From Thiotrichaceae bacterium (GTDB lineage: Bacteria; Pseudomonadota; Gammaproteobacteria; Beggiatoales; Beggiatoaceae), in contig JAQTYU010000012.1 in assembly GCA_028688145.1 (NCBI GenBank), positions 1 to 64,000 of the forward strand: 64,000 nucleotides of DNA, written 5' to 3'. Shown here piece after piece: positions 1-7,841 of the stretch. Position 1 is the first letter of the stretch; each line of letters starts with the position of its first letter. The notes beneath the pieces were generated by a model. That model worked only from the letters and a program-made list of their open reading frames with translations. It was not told the origin of the DNA and made no database searches. The position numbers and the translations under genes were made by a program.

Positions 1-168
1 TAATGCCAACTGGGGTTGATATTGTTTAGCAAAACGGGCTTTGATATGAACATGCCCACATAGCATCCCCAGAAGTACAATAGCAAGGGTCGCAGTTTGA
101 GAATGTCGCTTCCCTTTAGCATGTCGATTATCCGTGAGGGTTTCTAGGTGTTCTAATAGATTGCTCAT
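1..168 (-). pseudogene. ISAs1-family transposase, N-terminal part, cut by window edge
   Basis: Reading the minus strand from the ATG at 168 gives 56 open codons to the window edge. The peptide begins MSNLLEHLETLTDNRHAKGK and continues with a RHSQTATLAI segment and an ARFAKQ segment. It aligns residue for residue with the remnant starting at 343 (shared L..L.TL.D.R.AKG.RH.QT.TL.I pattern, then ARFAK). That N-terminal region is typical of ISAs1-family DDE transposases. An AGAGGA ribosome-binding site lies about 8 bases upstream of the ATG. It may be intact beyond the window; only the start is visible. Confidence 0.7.
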
Positions 169-253
169 GGGAGAGTCCTCTTTTTAGCTATTTTCCTCTT
201 TCTAAGTTTATAACTTTTCCTAGTTTATTCTACTTTGGGACTCTACTCGGCAG

Positions 254-846
254 GGGAGGGCTGCCTCAAAGAAGCTAAAGATTAGGTATAATATGCAGTT
301 AAACATACATAATCCTTAACTAATTGATTATCCTGATAAGAGATGAATAGTTTAATCCCATATCTAAATACACTCAGTGACTCTCGTAAAGCCAAAGGTA
401 TTCGTCATCAACAGACACCTACCCTCATTATCATGATAATGAGCATGATGTGTGGTTATACAAGTTTCCATGCGATGGCGCGTTTTGCAAAGCACCACAA
501 GACACTCTTAGCTATCAATAAAAAGCTCACGGTCGCCATATAAGTTACAGAGTGAAAGTGTGGACTGTCTCAGCTTTGGAAGGATGGGCAGGTTTACGTA
601 GTTTGATTTTAGTCCATCGCGAAGGTTCACGTGGGAAAAAGCAGGTCAAGAGTGATAGCTATTACCTTAGCAGCGAGAAGGCGAGTGAGGGAATAATGAA
701 GATGCGGGCAGGGGTTGAAAGCCTGATGGGTCTGATTAGCCAGTTCTCCCTCTTAAGCAAAGTGTTTGCATAAGAGGGAGTTACAATAATATCTACTTTA
801 ACAGCTTATTTAAAAACGTGATTTAAATCTTTGACGCAGCCCTCCC
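254..846 (+). mobile_element. ISAs1-family element, internally deleted remnant
   Basis: The ends carry matching inverted sequences: GGGAGGGCTGCCTCAAAGA near 256 and, on the complement, GGGAGGGCTGCGTCAAAGA ending near 846. Between them are the 5' end of a transposase (343-543), a fragment from its middle to late part (about 552-680) and its C-terminal tail (to 773). About 200 codons of a normal transposase are missing. The same C-terminal tail and end recur inverted at 37181-37424. The element abuts the divergent remnant at 1-253. Confidence 0.75.
343..773 (+). pseudogene. ISAs1-family transposase, disrupted
   Basis: The first 66 codons give the transposase N-terminus (MNSLIPYLNTLSDSRKAKGI, then RHQQTPTLII, ARFAKHHKTLL) and end in a stop at 541-543. 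In another frame from about 552 comes KVWTVSALEGWAGLRSLIL, then VHREGSRGKKQ and SYYLSSE, which belong to the catalytic half of these transposases. The tail EGIMKM..GVESL...FSLLSKVFA is the usual C-terminus. The reading frame is broken and much of the middle is gone, so no active enzyme can be made. DDE catalytic spacing cannot be recovered. Confidence 0.75.
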
Positions 847-968
847 TCAGTCCCCCTTTTTCAAAGGGGGGAGGCTAAAGATTCAAGAAAGCCCCCAACC
901 CTCTAAAGGGGACTTCAAACATAAATAATTGTTTAGTATTTAGCCCCCTTTAGAGGGTTGGGGGCTTC
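846..968 (+). repeat. palindromic intergenic repeat, family A
   Basis: There are two hairpins. 846-873 pairs CTCAGTCCCCC with a GGGGGGAG arm. 888-911 (AAGCCCCCAACCCTCTAAAGGGG) pairs with 942-968 (AGCCCCCTTTAGAGGGTTGGGGGCTT), with an AT-rich loop between them. Relatives lie at 15702, 26818, 30838, 40772 and 45303. It sits just past the sdhE stop and could act as its terminator. Confidence 0.8.
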
Positions 969-981
969 TTTAATTAAATCC

Positions 982-1224
982 CTACAACTTAAAAAAGCCC
1001 CGAATCTTCTCAATCAACGCCATTAATTCAGGATTGCTCGGGGTTTCATAGCCCAGAAAATAGGCATACATCAAAGGGTCAGACAAATCCAATAATTCCC
1101 GAAAAGTCGCCTGTTCGGTTTCGGGCGCGTGGGGATAATACTCTTCTAAATAGCGCGTCAGCATCACATCCAATTCTTTCATGCCGCGCCGACAATGCCA
1201 TTTTAATCTTGAAAATTCACTCAT
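982..1224 (-). CDS. sdhE: FAD assembly factor SdhE
   Basis: An 80-residue protein of the SdhE/YgfY (Sdh5) family, which promotes covalent FAD attachment to the flavoprotein subunit of succinate dehydrogenase or fumarate reductase in the cytoplasm. The N-terminal half has the family signature W.CRRGMKELD (residues 9-19), including the RGxxE motif that contacts the flavoprotein. The C-terminal half is the usual acidic helical part (ETEQATFRELLDLSDP...). Length is normal. It lies 18 bases after rdgB on the same strand, last in the pheA-pyrE-rdgB-sdhE run. The succinate dehydrogenase genes are not in the window. Confidence 0.9.
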   Translation of the reverse strand: MSEFSRLKWHCRRGMKELDVMLTRYLEEYYPHAPETEQATFRELLDLSDPLMYAYFLGYETPSNPELMALIEKIRGFFKL

Positions 1225-1242
1225 TTATTTCAAATGTCCTGT

Positions 1243-1842
1243 TTATAAAGCCCGCGCCTGTAAAGCCGCCTGTAATTCACGCATGGCTTGCCCACGATGA
1301 CTTAATTTATTTTTCAACTCCGAAGGCATTTGCGCCGCCGTGCATTGGTGTTCTGGAATTAAAAACAGCGGGTCATAGCCAAAACCATTGTCACCCTGTG
1401 GCGCAGTCAACACCCGCCCTTCCCAAATTCCATGACAAATCAACGGGGTGGGGTCGAGCGCGTGGCGTAAATACACAATCACGCAATGATAACGTGCGGT
1501 GCGTTCTGCCTCAGGAGTGGTCTGTAATTGCTGTAATAACAATTGGTTATTATCGAAATCTGTGGCATTTTCTCCCGCAAAACGTGCTGAATAAATCCCC
1601 GGTGCACCGTTTAAGGCATCAACTTCAATCCCAGAATCGTCCGCAATCGCAGGCAAACCCGTGATTTCTGCGGCATGACGCGCTTTAATCAACGCATTTT
1701 CCACAAAAGTTAAGCCCGTTTCAGGCACATTGCTCACATTTAATTGGGTTTGTGGAATAATTTCTGCGTCAAATTCTGCCAACAATTGCGCAAATTCACG
1801 CACTTTGCCCGCGTTGCCTGTGGCTAAGACGATTTTTTTCAT
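1243..1842 (-). CDS. rdgB: XTP/dITP diphosphatase (HAM1/RdgB)
   Basis: A 199-residue cytoplasmic house-cleaning pyrophosphatase that hydrolyses dITP, XTP and other non-canonical purine triphosphates so they are not put into DNA or RNA. The start [14 protein letters not shown] is the nucleotide-binding signature of the family. [20 protein letters not shown] holds the acidic metal-binding and catalytic residues, and GFGYDPLF with [10 protein letters not shown] closes the active site. Length is typical. The start overlaps the pyrE stop by 4 bases (ATGA), indicating translational coupling, and sdhE follows 18 bases on. Confidence 0.95.
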   Translation of the reverse strand: MKKIVLATGNAGKVREFAQLLAEFDAEIIPQTQLNVSNVPETGLTFVENALIKARHAAEITGLPAIADDSGIEVDALNGAPGIYSARFAGENATDFDNNQLLLQQLQTTPEAERTARYHCVIVYLRHALDPTPLICHGIWEGRVLTAPQGDNGFGYDPLFLIPEHQCTAAQMPSELKNKLSHRGQAMRELQAALQARAL

Positions 1843-2486
1843 GCTTGCACTCCATATTCCGCACGATAATTTTCAATCGCCGCCAAAATCGCCGCACTTT
1901 CAGGCTGTTCCGACAAATACGCACACAAATCATTCAAACTCACAATGCTAATCACAGGCACGCCATGCTGTTCGGTGATTTCTTGAATCGCAGAAAGTTG
2001 CGCTTGTCCACGTTCTTGGCGGTCTAACATGATGATAATGCCGACTAATTGCGCCTTGTTTGCCGCGATTAATTGCAGCGATTCGCGCACCGCCGTACCC
2101 GCCGTAATCACGTCATCGACTAATAAAATGCGTCCGTTTAAACCCGCGCCAACTAAATTGCCGCCTTCGCCATGATCTTTGGCTTCTTTGCGATTGAAAC
2201 AATACGGCACATCGCGCTGATACTGTTCCGACAAAGCAATTGCCGCCGCCGTCGCCAGCGGAATGCCTTTGTACGCAGGACCAAATAAAGTATCGAATTC
2301 AATCCCAGCCTGCTGAATCGCGGCGGCATAATAACGCCCTAATTGCGCCAAAGCCTTGCCTGTTTTAAACGCGCCCGCATTGAAAAAATACGGACTTTTG
2401 CGCCCCGATTTCAGAGTAAATTCGCCAAATTGCAGCACCTTGTTGCTGATGACAAATTCTAAAAATTCGCGTTGATAGGCCTGCAT
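1839..2486 (-). CDS. pyrE: orotate phosphoribosyltransferase
   Basis: A 215-residue enzyme of pyrimidine synthesis that joins orotate and PRPP to make orotidine 5'-phosphate. The type I PRTase signature is clear in [20 protein letters not shown] (PRPP-binding loop). The N-terminal [19 protein letters not shown] and the [11 protein letters not shown] loop are both family hallmarks, as is the flexible loop [11 protein letters not shown]. Length matches the gammaproteobacterial enzyme. Its ATG directly precedes the pheA stop codon in map order (2486/2487), so the genes are packed without a gap; rdgB overlaps its other end. Confidence 0.96.
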   Translation of the reverse strand: MQAYQREFLEFVISNKVLQFGEFTLKSGRKSPYFFNAGAFKTGKALAQLGRYYAAAIQQAGIEFDTLFGPAYKGIPLATAAAIALSEQYQRDVPYCFNRKEAKDHGEGGNLVGAGLNGRILLVDDVITAGTAVRESLQLIAANKAQLVGIIIMLDRQERGQAQLSAIQEITEQHGVPVISIVSLNDLCAYLSEQPESAAILAAIENYRAEYGVQA

Positions 2487-3569
2487 TTATAACACCGCCC
2501 GAGGATAAGAACCTAAATGTTTAATCATTGACGCATAAGCATCGAGGGCTTGCATCGCATTTTGCACCGCTACATCTTCGATATGTCCTTCAATATCAAT
2601 GAAAAATACATATTCCCACACCCCTTGGCGTGAAGGACGCGATTCGATGCGGGTCAAACTTAATTGATTATCGGCAAAGGCTTGTAATAAATGATGCAAC
2701 GCGCCGGGTTTATTCGCGGTCGCCAATAATAAAGACGTTTTATCGCGTCCCGTGGGCGGCACAGTTTGATGTCCCAACACTGCCCAGCGCGTGGTATTGT
2801 TGACGCTGTCCTCAATCCGACTGGCGAGCATGGGTAAACTGTATAATTCTGCCGCCATCGAGCCAGCAATTGCCGCAGTTTCAGGTTCTTGGCTGGCACG
2901 CCGTGCGGCTTCTGCATTACTGGAAACGGCAATACGTTCTACACCGGGCAAATTGGTATCCAGCCACAAGCGACATTGCGCTAAAGATTGTTGGTGCGAA
3001 TAAATGCGCTGCACCCCGTTTAAGCTCGGCGCGTGCGATAATAAGTATTGGTGAATCGGTAAGGTCACTTCGCCACAGATTTTTAAATTGGTGTTCAGGA
3101 AACAATCAAGGGTTTGATTTACGCCGCCCTCGGTCGAATTTTCCACAGGCACTACGCCATGATTCACGCTCTTCGCTTCAACTTCACGAAACACTTCGTC
3201 AATGGTTTGCACAGGCAGTGCGTGCACTTTGTGCCCGAACTGTTTCAAAGCGGCGGCTTGAGAAAACGTGCCTTCAGGCCCTAAATAGGCCACGGTCAGC
3301 GGTTTTTGAATCGCAAGGCAGGCAGACATGATTTCACGGAATAAGCACACCATGGTTTCATTCGACAAAGGGCTTTGATTGCGAGCAACCACCTTGTGTA
3401 GAATTTCCGCTTCGCGCTCGGGGCGATAAAAATTAGGATTTGCTTCTTCCGCATATTTGGCGCGAGCAACGTCTTCCGCTAAATGCGCACGTTGGGTAAT
3501 CAGGGCTTGAATTTGTGCATCGATTTCATCGATTTGGGCACGAATTGCAGGTAAATTGAGTGTTGACAT
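2487..3569 (-). CDS. pheA: bifunctional chorismate mutase/prephenate dehydratase (P-protein)
   Basis: A 360-residue P-protein that carries chorismate through prephenate to phenylpyruvate in phenylalanine synthesis. Residues 1-90 are an AroQ chorismate mutase helix bundle (IRAQIDEIDAQIQALITQRA, later YRPEREAEIL). Residues about 94-275 are prephenate dehydratase, starting VAYLGPEGTFSQAAA with PVENSTEGGVNQTLD in the active site. Residues about 280-360 form an ACT domain (GALHHLLQAFADNQLSLTRIESRPSR) that normally gives feedback inhibition by phenylalanine. It is first in the minus-strand run with pyrE, rdgB and sdhE. The linkage to pyrE is not a pathway link. Confidence 0.95.
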   Translation of the reverse strand: MSTLNLPAIRAQIDEIDAQIQALITQRAHLAEDVARAKYAEEANPNFYRPEREAEILHKVVARNQSPLSNETMVCLFREIMSACLAIQKPLTVAYLGPEGTFSQAAALKQFGHKVHALPVQTIDEVFREVEAKSVNHGVVPVENSTEGGVNQTLDCFLNTNLKICGEVTLPIHQYLLSHAPSLNGVQRIYSHQQSLAQCRLWLDTNLPGVERIAVSSNAEAARRASQEPETAAIAGSMAAELYSLPMLASRIEDSVNNTTRWAVLGHQTVPPTGRDKTSLLLATANKPGALHHLLQAFADNQLSLTRIESRPSRQGVWEYVFFIDIEGHIEDVAVQNAMQALDAYASMIKHLGSYPRAVL

Positions 3570-3904
3570 ATCGGGATGATGATTAAGTGTAAGTGAGCAA
3601 AGAGAAGGGTATTTTATCGCAAGCTTCGCTGAAAACGAAACAAATATGCCTTTAAATCCGTGAAATAGGTTAAATCCAAATATTAAACCTTCACCGCGCC
3701 CTCGAACTTCTGAAAAGGGCTAAACATGAAAAGACTATTTGTCTTTGAAGTCTCCTTCGGGGATTTTTTTAAGTCTTAAATTTCCCTCACGCCCTCTTCT
3801 TCAAAGAGGACGCTTAAAACCTTAAACCGCAAAAATACTACCATGCCGACAGGAAAAATGCCCAAATTCAAGCCTGCCGCCTAACAAGGCAGCTCGATAA
3901 TTAT
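3570..3904. other. intergenic region with degenerate repeat material
   Basis: No gene is supported here. The part nearest pheA should hold its promoter. Around 3690-3800 short C-rich and G-rich stretches separated by AT-rich sequence look like a worn copy of repeat family A, but the arms no longer pair well. Around 3867-3892 there is a small inverted pair (CTGCC...GGCAG) of unknown meaning. Confidence 0.4.
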
Positions 3905-3921
3905 TGCACTATATTGATGCA
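3905..3921 (+). promoter_or_regulatory. probable NtrC (NRI) binding site upstream of ntrBC
   Basis: TGCACTATATTGATGCA is a 7-3-7 inverted repeat. Each half differs by one base from the NtrC half-site TGCACCA, with the correct 3-base spacer. It lies about 110-125 bases upstream of the predicted sigma-54 start point, the usual place for an NtrC enhancer. Only one site was found by eye. Confidence 0.65.
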
Positions 3922-4004
3922 ATAACTGAATATAACTCTAAACGCTGTAGACTATTTGTCAAAAATAGACGATAAAATACAAGTGATTAGTGTTAATTTT
4001 TATT

Positions 4005-4019
4005 AGGCATAAATATTGC
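4005..4019 (+). promoter_or_regulatory. probable sigma-54 (-24/-12) promoter for ntrBC
   Basis: AGGCATAAATATTGC carries GG and GC exactly 12 bases apart, with GGCA and TTGC matching the -24 and -12 elements (consensus TGGCACG-N4-TTGC). The start point would be near 4031, giving a leader of about 24 bases before the ntrB ATG at 4055. Confidence 0.65.
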
Positions 4020-4054
4020 CTAGCCTGTCATTACGCCACCCAATGGACTAGGGC

Positions 4055-5125
4055 ATGATTCCAGCAGCTACCGCACAATACCTGATTGAATATTTAAGCA
4101 CCGCAATTTTATGGCTTGATAAAGACTTGCATCTGCAATCCATGAATCCTGCGGCAGAAAATCTTTTAGAACTCAGTGCTAAACAAGCCTATGGTCTCAA
4201 AATTGACGAATTATTTCCGCACAGCGGTTTAAACAATAAAGTCCTCCGCAAAATGTTGAAAAAGCGGTGCTCCATGATTGAGCGCGGAATGCCGTTGCAC
4301 CTGCACAGTGCACGTTCGATTTTAGTGGATTGCTGCATCACGCCCTTGCAAGATGAAATCTACGGCAACAGTTTATTAGTTGAACTCACCCAAGTTGACC
4401 AACACCTGCGCATCACCCGCGAAGAAAATCTACTCCTACAACAACAAGCCACCCGTAACATGGTGCGCGGGCTTGCCCATGAAATAAAAAATCCTTTGGG
4501 CGGATTGCGCGGCGCGGCACAATTGCTGGAACGTGAATTACCGAATCCTGATTTACGCGAATACACCCATATTATTATTGGGGAAGCGGATCGGCTGCAA
4601 AATCTGGTGAACAGAATTTTATTGCCCAACACTTTGTTGCACAAAGGCATGATTAATATTCACCAAATTTTAATGCGGGTGCGTCAATTAATTCTGTCGG
4701 AAGCAGGCGAAGGCATCAAAATTATTACCGATTTTGACCCCAGCATTCCCGAAATTTACGCTGATGCCGATCAGATGATTCAAGCCGCGCTGAATATTAT
4801 CCGTAATGCCGTGCAAGCCATGCAAAATTACGGCACGATTGAACTGCGCACCCGCGTGCAACGTCAAATGAATCTTGGCAGCAAACGCCATAAATTGGTG
4901 ATCCGCATTGATGTCACCGACAATGGCCCTGGCATTCCTGCCAACATGATCGATCAAGTATTTTATCCGCTGGTGACAGGACGCGCCGAGGGCACAGGCT
5001 TAGGCTTATCCATTGCCCAATCGCTGATTAATCAACACGGCGGTTTAATTGAATGCAGCAGCCAACCCGGTGAAACCATGTTTACAATTTGGCTGCCTGT
5101 GGAGCATAAAGATGAAAAACTGTGA
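4055..5125 (+). CDS. ntrB: nitrogen regulation sensor kinase NtrB (NRII)
   Basis: A 356-residue cytoplasmic histidine kinase/phosphatase that phosphorylates NtrC when nitrogen is limiting and is controlled by PII. Residues 1-115 are a PAS domain (AILWLDKDLHLQSMNPAAENLL). Residues about 130-195 are the dimerisation/phosphoacceptor domain with RGLAHEIKNPLGGLRGAAQL, His142 being the phosphorylated residue. The rest is the ATPase domain with N-box (IIRNAVQA), G1 (DNGPGIP) and G2 (GTGLGLSIA) motifs. There are no membrane segments, as expected. ntrC starts inside its last 14 bases. A sigma-54 promoter and an NtrC site lie upstream, implying autoregulation. No glnA is adjacent. Confidence 0.95.
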   Translation: MIPAATAQYLIEYLSTAILWLDKDLHLQSMNPAAENLLELSAKQAYGLKIDELFPHSGLNNKVLRKMLKKRCSMIERGMPLHLHSARSILVDCCITPLQDEIYGNSLLVELTQVDQHLRITREENLLLQQQATRNMVRGLAHEIKNPLGGLRGAAQLLERELPNPDLREYTHIIIGEADRLQNLVNRILLPNTLLHKGMINIHQILMRVRQLILSEAGEGIKIITDFDPSIPEIYADADQMIQAALNIIRNAVQAMQNYGTIELRTRVQRQMNLGSKRHKLVIRIDVTDNGPGIPANMIDQVFYPLVTGRAEGTGLGLSIAQSLINQHGGLIECSSQPGETMFTIWLPVEHKDEKL

Positions 5126-6521
5126 ACAAGCTTGGGTGATTGACGATGATAAATCAATCCGCTGGGTGCTGGAAAAAGCCCTGACTCAAGCAGGCATTCA
5201 AGTCAGTTGTTTTGACAGCGCAAATAGCATTCTTGCCAAACTCAACCAAATGACCCCAAAAGTTATCGTCACTGATATTCGGATGCCGGGCATGGACGGC
5301 TTAGGTTTGTTGGAAAAGCTGCAACAATTTCACCCACAAATTCCCGTAATCATCATGACTGCCTATTCTGATTTAGAAAGTGCAGTGTCTGCTTATCAAG
5401 GCGGCGCGTTTGAATATTTGCCCAAGCCGTTTGACGTAGATGATGCGGTGGATTTGGTGCGGCGCGCGATGCAACGCAGTCAAGAAAGTGCTGAGCCTGC
5501 GGAAGCTTATGTGCAAACCAGCGAAATTATTGGTTCAGCTCCTGCGATGCAAGAAGTGTTTCGTGCTATTGGACGCTTGTCGCGTTCTAATATCACCGTA
5601 TTAATCACGGGCGAGTCGGGCACGGGTAAAGAATTAGTCGCGCACGCTTTGCACCGCCACAGTTTGCGGGCAGGACATCCGTTTATCGCGTTGAATACGG
5701 CTGCAATTCCTAAAGAATTATTAGAATCGGAATTATTTGGACATGAACGCGGTGCATTTACTGGCGCATTGACCCAACGTCGTGGACGTTTTGAACAAGC
5801 GGATCGTGGCACTTTATTTTTAGATGAAATTGGCGACATGCCCGCCGAGCTGCAAACCCGTTTATTGCGGGTGTTGGCTGATGGCACGTTTTTCCGTGTC
5901 GGGGGACATACACCGCTCAAAGTCGATGTGCGAATTGTTGCCGCCACCCATCAAAATTTAGAACAGCGCGTGCAACAAGGCAGTTTTCGTGAAGATTTGT
6001 ATCACCGTTTAAATGTGATTCGGATTCATTTGCCGCCCTTGCGTAAACGGGTCGAAGATATTCCCGCGCTAACCCGCCATTTTTTAGTGTCAGCGGCGCA
6101 AGAATTGGGGGTAGAACCCAAAAGTTTACATCCTGACACTGAACGTTATTTAATGCAGTTGGAATGGGCGGGCAATGTGCGCCAGTTGGAAAATACTTGT
6201 CGCTGGTTGACGGTGATGGCGGCGGGGCAAGAAATTTTATTGGAAGATTTGCCGCCCGAATTGCGCGCCCAAAATGCAAATACAGGTGAAGTCTCTGCCA
6301 ATTGGGAGCAGAGTTTGCGGCAATGGGCGGAACAACGTTTTAATGCGGGCGCAGAGGCGTTATTAGATGAAGCTTTGCCGCGTTTTGAAATGATTATGAT
6401 TGATGCTGCGCTGAAACAAAGCGGTGGACATCGTCAAGATGCGGCTAAATTGTTGGGCTGGGGTCGAAATACTTTAACTCGGAAAATTAAAGAGTTGGGA
6501 ATGAGTGAGGGTGAAGAATAG
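5112..6521 (+). CDS. ntrC: nitrogen regulation response regulator NtrC (NRI)
   Basis: A 469-residue sigma-54 enhancer-binding protein. The receiver domain (residues 4-120) has the DDD acidic pocket at 11-13 and phosphoacceptor Asp55 (VTDIRMPGMDG). The AAA+ domain has the Walker A GESGTGKE, the sigma-54-contacting GAFTGA loop and the Walker B LFLDEIGDMP. The C-terminus is a Fis-type helix-turn-helix (AAKLLGWGRNTLTRKIKELG). I chose the ATG at 5112 rather than the upstream in-frame start at 5049 because it begins directly before the receiver domain and overlaps the ntrB end by 14 bases, as in other ntrBC operons. The next gene starts directly after its stop codon. Confidence 0.95.
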   Translation: MKNCEQAWVIDDDKSIRWVLEKALTQAGIQVSCFDSANSILAKLNQMTPKVIVTDIRMPGMDGLGLLEKLQQFHPQIPVIIMTAYSDLESAVSAYQGGAFEYLPKPFDVDDAVDLVRRAMQRSQESAEPAEAYVQTSEIIGSAPAMQEVFRAIGRLSRSNITVLITGESGTGKELVAHALHRHSLRAGHPFIALNTAAIPKELLESELFGHERGAFTGALTQRRGRFEQADRGTLFLDEIGDMPAELQTRLLRVLADGTFFRVGGHTPLKVDVRIVAATHQNLEQRVQQGSFREDLYHRLNVIRIHLPPLRKRVEDIPALTRHFLVSAAQELGVEPKSLHPDTERYLMQLEWAGNVRQLENTCRWLTVMAAGQEILLEDLPPELRAQNANTGEVSANWEQSLRQWAEQRFNAGAEALLDEALPRFEMIMIDAALKQSGGHRQDAAKLLGWGRNTLTRKIKELGMSEGEE

Positions 6522-7418
6522 TTGAAAATCCCTTCTGACTACTTTCTGAAAAGAAACAGGAGAATTTTTACAAAACTTCTGAAGATTCCCTCTGAATGGC
6601 TCGAGTGGAATATGTATCCAGATGAGCTGTTTCGGGTTCAGTTTGCTGATTATAAAGCAACACCTGAAATATCCCGTCAACAGATTATTTATAAAGCGTT
6701 TTGCTGGTGGGCACAGCAAGATGTAACGACCGATAGGGTGGACAAGCTACTCAGGTTGATAATTTATTCTAATTTAGACGATGACACAGTCACTTTAATC
6801 ACAAAAGAGCTGACTCAACGCTTTTTTGATTTCAGTATCAGTAAGGAAGCATTTGCCAAATTATTGGACTATCCTGATGAGTGGTTGTCGTGGGGGATGT
6901 ATCCTGATGAATTGTTTCAATTGCAATTAGGATATTATGAATTAGGTTCTGAAAGGTCATCTGAACACTATCGTTACAGTGCATTTTATTGGTGGTTACA
7001 CCAAAGTTTAACGCCTGAAATTACAGAAAAATACCGAAAACTAACACAGCTCGATCCTGATGCGCTAATGGGAGAGGCAGCGCGGCAGGATTTAGTTAGA
7101 AAAGAGCTGACTCAACGCTTTTTTGATTTCAGTATCAGTAAGGAAGCGTTTGCCAAATTAATGAACTATCCTGACGAATGGTTGTCGTGGGGGATGTATC
7201 CTGATGAATTATTTCAGTTACAATTAGGATATTACGAATTAGGTTCTGAAAGCTCATCTGAATCTTATCGTTACCGTGCATTTTATTGGTGGTTACACCA
7301 AATCTTAACGCCTAAAATTATAGAAAAATACCAAAAACTAACACAGCTCGACCCTGATGCGCTAATGGGAAAGTCAGCACGGCAGAATTTGGAAAAATTT
7401 CTTGAAAAGAATCGTTAG
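6522..7418 (+). CDS. tandem-repeat protein of unknown function, coupled to ntrC
   Basis: I do not recognise this 298-residue protein. It consists of one diverged repeat (about residues 12-94) and two nearly identical repeats of 99 residues (95-193 and 194-292). The repeat core is YPDEWLSWGMYPDELFQLQL, followed by GYYELGSE.SSE.YRY.AFYWWLHQ, then LTP....KY.KLTQLDPDALMG..ARQ. It is rich in Trp, Tyr and Phe, with no signal peptide or membrane segment. The DNA repeats are 6804-7100 and 7101-7397 and are also highly alike, so the duplication is recent. The start is a TTG immediately after the ntrC stop with an AGGGTG site about 9 bases upstream, so translation is probably coupled to ntrC. No catalytic motif is visible; a protein-binding repeat is a guess. 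Confidence 0.7.
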   Translation: MKIPSDYFLKRNRRIFTKLLKIPSEWLEWNMYPDELFRVQFADYKATPEISRQQIIYKAFCWWAQQDVTTDRVDKLLRLIIYSNLDDDTVTLITKELTQRFFDFSISKEAFAKLLDYPDEWLSWGMYPDELFQLQLGYYELGSERSSEHYRYSAFYWWLHQSLTPEITEKYRKLTQLDPDALMGEAARQDLVRKELTQRFFDFSISKEAFAKLMNYPDEWLSWGMYPDELFQLQLGYYELGSESSSESYRYRAFYWWLHQILTPKIIEKYQKLTQLDPDALMGKSARQNLEKFLEKNR

Positions 7419-7472
7419 TTAGTATGCTAGCCCGTATGTAGCGCAGCGGAATGCAGGCTGTTTTAGAAAAAC

Positions 7473-7507
7473 AAAAAACCTCAAGTTTTTCACACTTGAG
7501 GTTTTTT
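7473..7507 (+). terminator. rho-independent terminator, usable in both directions
   Basis: ACCTCAAG pairs with CTTGAGGT around a short loop, flanked by A-rich sequence before and a T-run after. It ends the ntrBC-repeat-protein operon and could also serve the minus-strand lipoprotein gene. Confidence 0.85.
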
Positions 7508-7529
7508 ATTTGCCGCACAGGCTAAAAAT

Positions 7530-7673
7530 CTAGCGTTTTTCTGCGGTGTCTTCGATAGTTTTACCCGCAGATTTAATGTCTTTACCCACACCAGCCACTG
7601 TGCCACAGCCTACTAAACTCATAAAACTCAGGCTCAAACCTGCAATCAGGATTACTTTAGCGAATTGTTTCAT
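7530..7673 (-). CDS. entericidin-like small lipoprotein
   Basis: A 47-residue peptide read from the ATG at 7673. It has a basic start (MKQFAK), a hydrophobic segment (VILIAGLSLSFMSLVG) and a lipobox ending at Cys23 (SLVGC), then a short glycine- and lysine-rich mature part (GTVAGVGKDIKSAGKTIEDT). This is the layout of the EcnA/EcnB entericidin family of membrane lipoproteins, some of which act in cell-lysis antidote/toxin pairs. Only one member is present here. An AGG lies about 10 bases upstream. The function is inferred from family resemblance alone. Confidence 0.75.
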   Translation of the reverse strand: MKQFAKVILIAGLSLSFMSLVGCGTVAGVGKDIKSAGKTIEDTAEKR

Positions 7674-7786
7674 TTTGAGAGACCTATTGATGCCGAAAAT
7701 TTATAAAAACATAAATTATTGTGCCGTATTTTAGCGGGTAAATCAAGAAACCCCTAAGGACAATTATTAGCGATACCTCAAAAATA

Positions 7787-7823
7787 ATAAAGCCCTGACA
7801 AATTGCTGTCAGGGCTTTATTGA
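7787..7823 (-). terminator. rho-independent terminator after the yceI operon
   Basis: ATAAAGCCCTGACA pairs perfectly with TGTCAGGGCTTTAT (7807-7820) around a 6-base loop, with T-rich sequence on the minus-strand exit. It closes the marR-nemA-b561-yceI-yceI run. Confidence 0.9.
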
Positions 7824-7841
7824 AATCTCAAAACGTATGAC

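Noticed and set aside
1209..1664. 151-codon plus-strand frame over rdgB
   Set aside because: Shadow of rdgB; residue content is not protein-like and the minus-strand gene is certain.
3690..3800. Family A copy before ntrB
   Set aside because: Some C- and G-rich blocks are present, but the inverted arms no longer match, so it was noted only as degenerate.
5049..5111. Upstream start for ntrC giving 21 extra residues
   Set aside because: The extra residues translate the ntrB 3' end in another frame; the ATG at 5112 starts at the receiver domain.
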